Source: an uncultured Cyclobacteriaceae bacterium (lineage in GTDB: Bacteria > Bacteroidota > Bacteroidia > Cytophagales > Cyclobacteriaceae). Taken from it: DNA of 64,000 nucleotides. Of the stretch, positions 56,339 to 64,000 are shown piece by piece. Where the stretch lies: positions 46,182 to 110,181 of the forward strand of contig CAJQKV010000020.1 of assembly GCA_905479015.1 (NCBI GenBank). Direction: 5' to 3'. The notes under the pieces are model-generated. The model did no database searches. It was not told the origin of the DNA and saw only the letters and a list, made by a program, of their open reading frames with translations. A program made the position numbers and the translations under genes. Position 1 is the first letter of the stretch, and each line of letters begins with the position of its first letter.

Positions 56339-56923
56339 TTAATTATTCATTACTAAAAAAAGGTACAAATAAATCCACAGTCCACCAAGGAAATGCCAAT
56401 AGGTTGTACACATTTCAATGGCTAACATACTTTTGGAGTGAACTTTGTAATTCATCGTATCTAAAAAAACGACTAATAGAAACACCAAGCCCCCTATCAG
56501 GTGAGCTAAATGTAGTCCTGAAAATATATAGACAAAAGAACCCGAGGGATTCCCTACTAAAAAAACATCTTGAGCTACCAATTTGACCCATGATAAATAT
56601 TGCATATAAAAAAAGGCTATGGCTATCGCAGCCGTCGCAGTAATTCCGATCTTCACCGCTTTGAGTGAGTTGTCTTTTGCTTTTAAATAGGTCCAATGCA
56701 TCGCAACGCTGCTTAAAACAAGCACCAAGGTAGAATACAAAAACATGTCAGGCATATCAAATTCTAACCATCTCCCATCGGATTTTTTTACAATGTACGC
56801 ACTAGTCAAACCTGCAAAAAGCATACATATGGAGACAATGAACAGCCATAAAGCAAATTTCTTGGCGTTGACTGATTTTAATTTGAAATTTCTATTTGCG
56901 AAAATGACAGCTGTATTCTCCAT
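56339..56923 (-). CDS. Cytochrome c oxidase subunit III (smaller copy)
   Basis: 194-residue subunit III homologue with five helices (KFALWLFIVSICMLFAGLTSAYIV first; FSGLHLAHLIGGLVFLLVVF; MCTTYWHFLGGLWIYLYLFLVMNN last). YWHFLGGLWIYL is the matching end motif. Both copies are expressed from one operon, so the enzyme may contain both. Its ATG overlaps the stop of the heme O synthase gene by 1 nt (TAATG). Confidence 0.92.
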   Translation of the reverse strand: MENTAVIFANRNFKLKSVNAKKFALWLFIVSICMLFAGLTSAYIVKKSDGRWLEFDMPDMFLYSTLVLVLSSVAMHWTYLKAKDNSLKAVKIGITATAAIAIAFFYMQYLSWVKLVAQDVFLVGNPSGSFVYIFSGLHLAHLIGGLVFLLVVFLDTMNYKVHSKSMLAIEMCTTYWHFLGGLWIYLYLFLVMNN

Positions 56924-57813
56924 TATAATTTATCGAATAAGTATGATATCTGAACTATTGGCAGATAAATAAATGAGCCAAACATAATTCTTAAAGCCGA
57001 TTTATGTGAATTATCTTTCATTAATTGGAAGGTCTGTGCTAAAAATAAAGCACCACAACAAGTAGCGATAATACCACTGTTTAATCCCGTTAAACCAAAA
57101 TAAGTGGGAAGTAAGCCCAAAGGCAATAAGAAAAGGGTGTAGACCATGATATTAATCGCGGTGTTGAGATCTTTTTTACCGCCACCAGGTAATAACTTAA
57201 AACCTGCTTTCTTATAATCATCGTCAGAAACCCAAGCTATAGCCCAAAAATGAGGGAACTGCCAGATAAACTGGATACCAAAAATAATCCATGCTTCGTA
57301 AGTAAGCGTACCCGTTGCGGCAACCCAACCTATCAAAGGGGGCAATGCACCGGGTATGGCTCCAACAAAAACAGCTACGGGGCCTACCCTTTTTAAGGGC
57401 GTATACACAAAGGCATAAATAATCAAAGAACTTGTAGCTAGCAGCGCCGCATACATATTGGTACAATAAGCCACCATAATAATCCCCACAGCAAACACTA
57501 CCACGCTATATATAGTGGCTTCTAAATGGCTTATTTTGGAAGTAGGTATCGGACGACCAGAAGTTCGCTTCATTAAGGTATCTAAGTTCCGTTCAATAAC
57601 CTGATTAATGGTTACTGCGGCACCTGATATAAGAAATGACCCCACACTAAGCATTAATAAAAGAAATAAATCAGGCGTGCCTTCTGCACCTAACAAGAAA
57701 CCAAATGCTGCAGAAAATGCGACAAGAAAAGATAACCTTGGTTTTAATAACTCATAGTATGCCTTCAGCTTAATAGCTACTGAACCTACATTGCTTATTT
57801 CTAAATTATTCAT
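56923..57813 (-). CDS. cyoE: Protoheme IX farnesyltransferase (heme O synthase)
   Basis: 296-residue UbiA-family membrane enzyme that converts heme B to heme O for the oxidase. The Asp-rich prenyl-diphosphate motif is NQVIERNLDTLMKRTSGRPIP, the second conserved loop is WAIAWVSDDDYKKAGFKLLPG, and about nine helices are seen. Named ctaB in other genomes. It sits inside the oxidase cluster between subunit I and subunit III. No heme A synthase (ctaA) is in the window, so whether heme A or O is used cannot be told. Confidence 0.94.
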   Translation of the reverse strand: MNNLEISNVGSVAIKLKAYYELLKPRLSFLVAFSAAFGFLLGAEGTPDLFLLLMLSVGSFLISGAAVTINQVIERNLDTLMKRTSGRPIPTSKISHLEATIYSVVVFAVGIIMVAYCTNMYAALLATSSLIIYAFVYTPLKRVGPVAVFVGAIPGALPPLIGWVAATGTLTYEAWIIFGIQFIWQFPHFWAIAWVSDDDYKKAGFKLLPGGGKKDLNTAINIMVYTLFLLPLGLLPTYFGLTGLNSGIIATCCGALFLAQTFQLMKDNSHKSALRIMFGSFIYLPIVQISYLFDKL

Positions 57814-57833
57814 TGTTGATTTTAACTAAGGTA

Positions 57834-59684
57834 TCAAGTAGCCGGTTGCTCCTTTTTACTCTCTTCATTCTCAAAATCCGTGTTCGATTCTTTGGTCTGG
57901 TGATAAGGTACTGTTTGAGGAATAAAATCATCCTTTGCGCCTGGCTTAGAATAATCATATGGCCATCGATAAACTTTCGGGATTTCTCCAGGCCAATTAC
58001 CATGCTCAGGAATTCTTGGAGTCGTCCACTCTAAAGTATTGGAATTCCATGGATTGAGTGGTGCTTTTTTACCTTTAAAAATATTGTAGAAAAAGTTAAA
58101 TAAGAAGATGAATTGAGCACCAAAAGTAATGATGGCTGCCACCGTTACAAATGAATTTAAATCTACAAATGAACTAAAAGCATCAAAATTAGTGAATGAG
58201 TAATATCTTCTAGGGAAGCCCGCAATACCTATATAATGTAAGGGGAAAAACACCAAATAAACACCTACAAAAGTCAGCCAGAAGTGGATGTAACCCAGCT
58301 TTTCATCCATCATCCTACCAAACATTTTAGGGAACCAATGATAAACACCTGCAAGCAAGCCAAAGAAAGCCGCGCTACCCATGACTAAGTGAAAATGTGC
58401 CACCACAAAGTAGGTATCATGCAAATTGATATCAATCGCCGCATTGCCAAGGAAAAGCCCTGTCAATCCTCCTGATATAAAGAATGATACGAGTCCAATC
58501 GAGAACAACATAGCCGGGGTAAAAACAAGATTACCCTTCCACAAGGTTGTTATATAGTTGAAAGCTTTCACAGCAGATGGAATGGCAATGATCAAGGTCA
58601 GAAACATAAATATAGACCCCAAAAATGGATTCATCCCTGTAATAAACATATGATGCGCCCAAACAATAAAAGATAAAAAGGCTATGGCTAAGATAGAACC
58701 GATCATGGCGGTATATCCAAAAATCGGCTTTCTAGAGTTCGTTGAAATGACTTCCGATGTAATACCTAATGCGGGTAAAATTACTATATAAACTTCCGGA
58801 TGACCTAGAAACCAAAATAGGTGTTGGAACAAAATCGGACTACCTCCTAAGTTTGGAAGTGCCTCTCCTCCAATGAAGATTTCTGAAAGATAAAAACTTG
58901 TACCAAAAGATCGGTCAAACACGAGCAGTAATACACAAGCCACTAATACAGGAAAAGACAATAGACCTAAAACAGCTGTGATAAAGAAAGCCCAAATTGT
59001 TAATGGCATTCTTCGAAAAGTCATTCCTTCTGTTCTTAAATTTATGACAGTAGTGATGTAATTGATTCCACCCAATAAGGTAGAGGCAATAAAGAAAACC
59101 ATAGATACCAACCAGAGGGTCATCCCCATTCCTGATCCACTCATAGCCTGTGGTAAGGCACTTAAAGGAGGGTATATCGTCCATCCACCACTTGCAGGTC
59201 CCGTGGATAAAAACATAGATATGAACATGATCACACTAGAGAGAAAGAAAAACCAATAAGATAATAAGTTCATAAATCCTGAAGCCATATCACGGGCTCC
59301 GAGCTGAAGAGGAATCAAATAGTTACTAAAAGTTCCACTTAAACCTGCTGTAAGGACAAAGAAAACCATGATCGTTCCGTGCATGGTAATCATGGCCAAA
59401 TAGAATTCTGGATCTAGTTTACCTGAGTTAGAAATCCAATCTCCCAAAAAAGGCTGAAGGAAACCCATATCCATATCTGGAAACCCTAGCTGCAAACGGA
59501 AAATAACTGAAAGTCCGCCCCCTAGAATCGCCCAAAAAATACCTGTGATCAAAAACTGTTTGGCAATCGTTTTGTGATCTGTTGAAAAAATATACTTAAA
59601 AATAAAACTTTGCTCATGATGTTCTTCATGATGATCATCTCCATGAACCAACTCGTCTGTAACTTGAATATCTGTAATCGACAT
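57834..59684 (-). CDS. ctaD: Cytochrome c oxidase subunit I
   Basis: 616-residue heme-copper oxidase core with 12 helices. Heme and copper ligands are visible: the low-spin heme His in MHGTIMVFFVL, the Cu-B His with the cross-linked Tyr in GHPEVYIVILPALG, the His pair in WAHHMFITG and the last heme ligands in VAHFHLVMGSAAFF. The PEVY glutamate points to an A-type enzyme. The His-rich N-terminus (HGDDHHEEHHEQ) is common in Bacteroidota. Terminal oxidase that reduces O2 and pumps protons. Confidence 0.97.
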   Translation of the reverse strand: MSITDIQVTDELVHGDDHHEEHHEQSFIFKYIFSTDHKTIAKQFLITGIFWAILGGGLSVIFRLQLGFPDMDMGFLQPFLGDWISNSGKLDPEFYLAMITMHGTIMVFFVLTAGLSGTFSNYLIPLQLGARDMASGFMNLLSYWFFFLSSVIMFISMFLSTGPASGGWTIYPPLSALPQAMSGSGMGMTLWLVSMVFFIASTLLGGINYITTVINLRTEGMTFRRMPLTIWAFFITAVLGLLSFPVLVACVLLLVFDRSFGTSFYLSEIFIGGEALPNLGGSPILFQHLFWFLGHPEVYIVILPALGITSEVISTNSRKPIFGYTAMIGSILAIAFLSFIVWAHHMFITGMNPFLGSIFMFLTLIIAIPSAVKAFNYITTLWKGNLVFTPAMLFSIGLVSFFISGGLTGLFLGNAAIDINLHDTYFVVAHFHLVMGSAAFFGLLAGVYHWFPKMFGRMMDEKLGYIHFWLTFVGVYLVFFPLHYIGIAGFPRRYYSFTNFDAFSSFVDLNSFVTVAAIITFGAQFIFLFNFFYNIFKGKKAPLNPWNSNTLEWTTPRIPEHGNWPGEIPKVYRWPYDYSKPGAKDDFIPQTVPYHQTKESNTDFENEESKKEQPAT

Positions 59685-59691
59685 ATTTTAA

Positions 59692-60777
59692 TTATTTGGA
59701 ACCACTAATTGTTAAACCGTTCGGGGCATCTAAATCTGAAGGATTTTCTATCCCTGCCACAATACTCGCCGCTTCTCTTAATTTTGCAGGTACTTCTGTG
59801 AGGTAATCTGCATTTTGTTTTAACCAAGGCTCTTGAGATTTGAACCATTCCTTATAATCCTCTAGCTCATCCACCACAATGATATACCTCATAGCAAAAT
59901 GGCCTTGCCCACATATTTTATTACATACAAGTTCGTATTGAAAATCGGGGTTTTTAGTTTCTACACGCATCTCTTCAGTAGTTTTTGTGGGTTCAAACCA
60001 GAATTGCGTTGGCATACCCGGCACCGCATTCATTTGTAAACGAAAATGAGGTTGATACACACTGTGGATCACATCTCGCGCTCGTATATTAAAACGGACA
60101 GGTTTTCCTTTGGGAACGTGGATTTCCCTAGGAATAAAATCATCAAAGGAAGCGCGATCAGAGAAATCAATGCCCATTTGATTGGTAGCATCAATCTTTA
60201 AATAATCATAGTCCCCTAAAACGTTGTCTGCTCCTGGATACCTCACCGACCAGGCGTATTGATATCCCATAATTTCAATTACTTCCGAACCTTCTGGGGA
60301 TTCTCTTGTAATGTCCATCCAGGCTTTCCATCCTGTAAAAACAAGAGCTGCAAGTACAATAGCAGGAATAATGGTCCAAATCATTTCTAATTTATTGTTA
60401 TGCGGATAGAAATAGGCCACTTGATTTTTGCGATGCTGATATTTCCATGAAAAACCAAAAAGAAAGATGTGCGTAACAATAAATACGACACCCGTGATGG
60501 CCATCGTCCACCAGAATAGCGTATCAGTAATGACACCATGCTTAGAAGCCACTGGTAATACAAAATCGTCTTCTAAACCTCCAAAGGAATAATAAAAACC
60601 ACCGATTAAACCCGCAATTAGAAATAACAGCAATAAGTTGGCTTGTAAGCCATTTGATGAAGGGATTTTAGTACTTGAATCTCCTTTGATCACATCAACA
60701 AGAGATGATACCCTAAATATGGCAAACAATATTACCAGAATGAGTATTGCAGCGATGATTATAATTGTATTCAACAT
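59692..60777 (-). CDS. ctaC: Cytochrome c oxidase subunit II
   Basis: 361-residue subunit II. An extra N-terminal helix, then two membrane helices (GLQANLLLLFLIAGLIGGFYYSFG; DTLFWWTMAITGVVFIVTHIFLFGFSW) and the CuA cupredoxin domain: VIEIMGYQYAWSVRYPGAD, VHSVYQPHFRLQMNAVPGMPT, then VCNKICGQGHFAM with both Cys, the His and the Met. The residue between the Cys is Lys-Ile rather than Glu-Leu, but that ligand is a backbone carbonyl. There is no fused cytochrome c domain, so it is an aa3-like rather than caa3-like subunit II. It takes electrons from cytochrome c supplied by complex III genes upstream. Confidence 0.95.
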   Translation of the reverse strand: MLNTIIIIAAILILVILFAIFRVSSLVDVIKGDSSTKIPSSNGLQANLLLLFLIAGLIGGFYYSFGGLEDDFVLPVASKHGVITDTLFWWTMAITGVVFIVTHIFLFGFSWKYQHRKNQVAYFYPHNNKLEMIWTIIPAIVLAALVFTGWKAWMDITRESPEGSEVIEIMGYQYAWSVRYPGADNVLGDYDYLKIDATNQMGIDFSDRASFDDFIPREIHVPKGKPVRFNIRARDVIHSVYQPHFRLQMNAVPGMPTQFWFEPTKTTEEMRVETKNPDFQYELVCNKICGQGHFAMRYIIVVDELEDYKEWFKSQEPWLKQNADYLTEVPAKLREAASIVAGIENPSDLDAPNGLTISGSK

Positions 60778-60792
60778 AGAATTATTAATAAT

Positions 60793-62079
60793 TTATTGTA
60801 CGTGGTGGTGTAAACTTTCATCCAACATAGGATCATTTTTAGCAAATAAAGGTGCTTTAGATAGGCTATTTAATACCACATATAAAAAGGCGCCACCATA
60901 AATCAACATAGTCCCAAATTCCACTAACCCATAACCTCCATTTTCTTTTAATGTGCCTGGAGTAATCATTAAATAAAAATCAATCCAATGCCCAAAAATA
61001 ACAATCGGAGTAACCACTTTTAAAATGGCCGTATGACGCTTTGCATCTCTTGGCATTAGTAATAAGAAAGGCAATACAAAATTTAAAAACAAGTTCACAA
61101 AGAAAATAATTCCATATTGGTCATTATTCCATCTTTCGACAAAATATATGGTTTCTTCAGGAATATTGGCATAATATATTAATAGAAACTGCGAGAACCA
61201 TATATAAGTCCAAAATACAGAGAAGGCAAATACAAATTTCCCAATATCATGTAAATGATTTTCATTGACAATTGAAAGTAAGCCTTTCTCCTTTAAGTGA
61301 ATGGTAATAAAGGTGATTAGCGCAAGGGTAGTTACCCACCAACTGGCAAAAACATACCAGCCAAACATGGTACTGAACCAATGCGTATCAATAGACATCA
61401 CCCAGTCCCAAGCGGCTATGGAAGAGGTAACCGCAAAAATAATTAAAAATACCGCCGATAGCTTTCTCATATTGTACCAAGAGGCAGTACCTCCTTCTAA
61501 ATCTTCTTGAAAAGCTAACTTTCTTAATTTCGTAAATAAATAATACCACAAACCAAAGAAGAATAACATTCTGGCTATAAAAAATACAGGGGTAGATGGG
61601 TGTTCACTTAAGGGCCAAAAGAAATAAGCTTTTTTGGCATTGATGATACTATCAAATTCATGTGAAGTGGTATCGTATAAACCATGATGTGTCCAATGGA
61701 AAAGGTCATGGCCAAATACGAAAAAACTGACCAGCATAAGGATCCCTGCAATGGGTAACCAGCTACCAAAGGCTAAGGGAATTCTTTTTATCCCTGCAGA
61801 CCAACCTGCTTGTGCGGCATATTGTAAGGCAAAAAAGAAAACACCCACAATGGCAATTCCTGTGAAATAAATGTTATTGATCCAGATATCAACGCCTAAA
61901 CGATTGATCCAACTAAAGGCATGTTCGCCTTCGTGAGCAGCTTCTTCATGATGTCCTCCCGTGCTCATTAAAACAATACCTAGAACCGTGAGGGCAATTC
62001 CAATCCCTATTGTAATTAAGAGGTTCTTTTTGGCTTTCGCCGAAAAATCATATTTTTCTTCTACCGTGGTCATAGACAT
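60793..62079 (-). CDS. actF: Alternative complex III subunit ActF
   Basis: 428-residue integral membrane subunit of alternative complex III (quinol:cytochrome c oxidoreductase). About ten helices resembling ActC/NrfD: LLITIGIGIALTVLGIVLMSTGG, YFTGIAIVGVFFFALQYAAQAGW, LPIAGILMLVSFFVFGHDLFHWTHH, FLIIFAVTSSIAAWDWVMSIDTHWFSTMFGWYVFASWW, FVFAFSVFWTYIWFSQFLLIYYANIPEE. The AAWDWVMSIDTHWFST and YANIPEET segments are typical. It joins ActC in binding quinone and probably in proton movement. It lies 6 nt from ActE. Confidence 0.95.
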   Translation of the reverse strand: MSMTTVEEKYDFSAKAKKNLLITIGIGIALTVLGIVLMSTGGHHEEAAHEGEHAFSWINRLGVDIWINNIYFTGIAIVGVFFFALQYAAQAGWSAGIKRIPLAFGSWLPIAGILMLVSFFVFGHDLFHWTHHGLYDTTSHEFDSIINAKKAYFFWPLSEHPSTPVFFIARMLFFFGLWYYLFTKLRKLAFQEDLEGGTASWYNMRKLSAVFLIIFAVTSSIAAWDWVMSIDTHWFSTMFGWYVFASWWVTTLALITFITIHLKEKGLLSIVNENHLHDIGKFVFAFSVFWTYIWFSQFLLIYYANIPEETIYFVERWNNDQYGIIFFVNLFLNFVLPFLLLMPRDAKRHTAILKVVTPIVIFGHWIDFYLMITPGTLKENGGYGLVEFGTMLIYGGAFLYVVLNSLSKAPLFAKNDPMLDESLHHHVQ

Positions 62080-62085
62080 GCGAAT

Positions 62086-62694
62086 TTATTGCTGTAAAAC
62101 TTTAACATACATAGCGATCTTCCAACGCTCCTCTGGACTTATTTGAGAAGCATGCGAACCCATTCTTCCTTTGCCATGAGTAATGACTTGGTAAATATGA
62201 CCCGTTCCTTTATTCACTACCGAAGCAGAAGTATACGCAGTAACTCCTTTATATACCTTACCTACTTTACCATCACCCATGCCTTTGGCACCATGACAGT
62301 GGCTACAAAAGCGCGTATACAAAGCTTTACCATCTGCTAGTATGGCTTTGGTAGAATCTAATGGATTCTCTAATAGCAAATCTGCGGCCGCATAGTCATC
62401 TGGAGCAAATGTAGGGGTAAGATACTGACCTCTTTTGACCGTACCTTTTACCGGTTCCCTCATGGTCATATTGAAGGCATTGTAAGGGTTTGAATTATAG
62501 AATTCAGCAGGAACATCTTCTCCGTTTGAACTTACCCACCTACCCGCTTCTTTATCAACGATCTGACTCAAAGGTTCATAAGGGGTGGAATGATACATCT
62601 GCGGCGAAAATTCAACACCGGGATTATCGGGTCCAGCTGCACAAGAAAACATGAACAGCGCTATGATGGTTGTATAAATAGTGTTTATTTTCAT
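62086..62694 (-). CDS. actE: Alternative complex III subunit ActE, mono-heme cytochrome c lipoprotein
   Basis: 202 residues from the ATG at 62694, which starts the lipoprotein signal MKINTIYTTIIALFMFSC with a lipidated Cys; upstream starts add a few residues within the end of actD. The heme site is CSHCHGAKGMGDG, with an axial Met probably in GKGRMGSHAS. PEERWKIAMYVKVLQQ closes the cytochrome fold. It carries electrons in the periplasmic part of the complex on the way to the oxidase. ActD ends 1 nt before its start. Confidence 0.94.
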   Translation of the reverse strand: MKINTIYTTIIALFMFSCAAGPDNPGVEFSPQMYHSTPYEPLSQIVDKEAGRWVSSNGEDVPAEFYNSNPYNAFNMTMREPVKGTVKRGQYLTPTFAPDDYAAADLLLENPLDSTKAILADGKALYTRFCSHCHGAKGMGDGKVGKVYKGVTAYTSASVVNKGTGHIYQVITHGKGRMGSHASQISPEERWKIAMYVKVLQQ

Positions 62695-62695
62695 T

Positions 62696-63226
62696 TTAAG
62701 CCTCATCAAAGGTTTTCTTATTTACTTCACTTGCACCATTATCTTTTAAGATTTGATCAATTTTAGCAACATCGATTTTGTTTTGATCTAAATCGATGGC
62801 CATGACATGCTTGTCATCAGTGATTCTTAAATCAAAAATTCTTGGTTTCGCCCAAGGCTTTAAATCACTCACTATGAAGAAAGTAAAACACATTCCGTAA
62901 GCAGCTAATAAAACCGTTAACTCAAATATTACTGGTACAAATGATGGGTAAGGAATAAAGTCTTTACCTCCTATGATCATCGGCCAATCTACACCCATCA
63001 TGCCTATTTGCATGGTCAATGCCAAGGACGTCCCTAAAACACCAAACAAGAAAGCGACGATGGATAATTTAGATCGTTTATATCCTAAAACATCGTCAAT
63101 ACCATGCACAGGAAAAGGACTGTAAACTTCATGTATTTTGACTCCGGCAGTTCTAATATTTGTTATTGCACTTAAAAGAATGTCTTCATCCTCATAAACA
63201 CCTAAAATAAATTTTGTATTTGACAT
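62696..63226 (-). CDS. actD: Alternative complex III subunit ActD (DUF3341)
   Basis: 176-residue membrane protein of the DUF3341/ActD family. The N-terminal part is KFILGVYEDEDILLSAITNIRTAGVKIHEVYSPFPVHGIDDVLG, the family hallmark, then two helices (IVAFLFGVLGTSLALTMQIGMMGVDW; FVPVIFELTVLLAAYGMCFTFFIV) and a C-terminal soluble end. It holds the two quinone-binding subunits together. Its ATG overlaps the ActC stop by 1 nt (TGATG). Confidence 0.95.
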   Translation of the reverse strand: MSNTKFILGVYEDEDILLSAITNIRTAGVKIHEVYSPFPVHGIDDVLGYKRSKLSIVAFLFGVLGTSLALTMQIGMMGVDWPMIIGGKDFIPYPSFVPVIFELTVLLAAYGMCFTFFIVSDLKPWAKPRIFDLRITDDKHVMAIDLDQNKIDVAKIDQILKDNGASEVNKKTFDEA

Positions 63227-64000
63227 CACTTAGCTTTTTCTCCTGTTGTCTTTATAATACTCTTTACTTCAGCCATATTGATCACGGGAAAGAACTTCGC
63301 AAACAAAAAGAAACAAGTAAAAAATAACCCAAACGTAAATACATATACTCCCACATCAACAAAAGTCGGATAAAACATTGCCCAACTAGAGGGCAGAAAA
63401 TCTCGATGCAATGAAGTAACGATAATTACAAATCGTTCAAACCACATGCCAATATTCACAACAATAGACAGCACAAAAGTGGCAGCTATATTGGTCCTGA
63501 TCTTCTTGAACCAAAACAATTGAGGTGAAACTACATTACAAGTCATCATCGCAGCATACGCCCACCAGTAAGGTCCCGTCGCTCGATTTAAAAATGCATA
63601 TTGTTCTGCTTCTACTCCTGAATACCAAGCAATGAATAACTCAGTTAAATAAGCCACGCCCACTATTGATCCGGTTATGATGATCACAATATTCATCATT
63701 TCAAGATGTTGTATGGTAATGTAGTCCTCAAGCTTATAAACCTTTCTGGTAACAATCATGAGGGTCAATACCATTGCAAATCCAGAGAAAATAGCTCCTG
63801 CTACAAAATAGGGAGGAAATATCGTTGTATGCCAACCAGGAATGACCGAAGTTGCAAAATCCATAGAGACAATGGTGTGAACTGAAAGTACCAATGGAGT
63901 GGCTAAGCCTGCCAATACCAATGCAACCGTTTCATACCTACTCCAAGTCTTTGCCGCACCATCCCAACCAAAACTCAGCGCTCCATAAATAGATTTAGAG
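63226..64000 (-). CDS. actC: Alternative complex III subunit ActC (NrfD-like), C-terminal part
   Basis: About 258 codons of the C-terminal part; the gene continues beyond the right edge. It starts in frame at 63999 with [21 protein letters not shown] and runs into [30 protein letters not shown], the characteristic NrfD/ActC helices, then [19 protein letters not shown] and [18 protein letters not shown]. ActC is the membrane quinol-oxidising subunit. ActB (iron-sulfur/molybdopterin-like) and ActA (pentaheme) would lie upstream, outside the window. Confidence 0.93.
   Translation of the reverse strand, partial: SKSIYGALSFGWDGAAKTWSRYETVALVLAGLATPLVLSVHTIVSMDFATSVIPGWHTTIFPPYFVAGAIFSGFAMVLTLMIVTRKVYKLEDYITIQHLEMMNIVIIITGSIVGVAYLTELFIAWYSGVEAEQYAFLNRATGPYWWAYAAMMTCNVVSPQLFWFKKIRTNIAATFVLSIVVNIGMWFERFVIIVTSLHRDFLPSSWAMFYPTFVDVGVYVFTFGLFFTCFFLFAKFFPVINMAEVKSIIKTTGEKAK

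Noticed and set aside
59880..59960. CuA site of subunit II reads CNKIC instead of CxELC
   Set aside because: The replaced residue gives a backbone ligand, both Cys, His and Met are present, and this variant is usual in Bacteroidota as I recall.

Overview
The window reads as chromosomal DNA of an AT-rich member of the Bacteroidota, most likely a free-living aerobic Saprospirales- or Cytophagales-like lineage. Pointers are the alternative complex III plus heme-copper oxidase gene order, the long form of IspG, a porin O/P-type channel, a SPOR protein, an Hc1-like mini histone, DUF6728 and DUF6913-type proteins, an SPT/cysteate-acyltransferase-like enzyme, and two perfect TAnnTTTG matches (the Bacteroidota -7 element). 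Lineage below phylum is inference. I found no rRNA or tRNA gene, CRISPR array, insertion sequence, prophage or plasmid gene; this is ordinary core genome with a few unusual pieces.

Layout. 1-9.1 kb, all minus: holA, a 1010-residue TPR protein, an outer-membrane barrel, a SPOR protein, then exbB-exbD-tonB-like and the start of folC, many with overlapping ends. 9.3-14.6 kb, plus: tyrS, a small secreted protein and a large BNR/VPS10-type propeller protein. 14.6-18.4 kb: a porin O/P channel and a PiT phosphate transporter in divergent orientation, with three tandem 11-bp repeats between them that resemble a Pho box. 18.4-28.9 kb: a small membrane protein with a sodium:solute symporter, a TetR regulator, a lysine/glutamate-rich protein, an acyl-CoA dehydrogenase behind a very large inverted repeat, a conserved protein of unknown function, an NSS-family transporter and two minus-strand envelope proteins.

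28.9-50 kb is mostly housekeeping: cca, ligA, a DUF6913-like gene, dapA, an Hc1-like gene, an alpha-oxoamine synthase, accC, maf, an HlyD/TolC pair without its pump, thyA, leuS, a lipoprotein, ispG, an SDR and the mlaE-mlaF lipid transporter genes.

50-64 kb, minus, is a respiratory super-operon: actC-actD-actE-actF (menaquinol:cytochrome c oxidoreductase), cytochrome oxidase subunits II and I, heme O synthase, two subunit III-like genes, subunit IV, then assembly-type genes (a reduced SCO-like protein, DUF420 with an EF-hand loop, an 84-residue Cys protein, DUF983) and finally a giant orphan histidine kinase. Together these move electrons from menaquinol to oxygen and build the enzyme that does it.

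The most interesting signals are cis-regulatory (Pho-box-like repeats; a 21-bp inverted repeat flanking a -7 promoter element; a 16-bp palindrome next to tetR whose core recurs before the symporter genes), the reduced SCO-like protein and EF-hand DUF420 in the oxidase operon, and the TPR-barrel-SPOR-Exb/TonB-like envelope group. I did not see a clear-cut new defence or mobile system.
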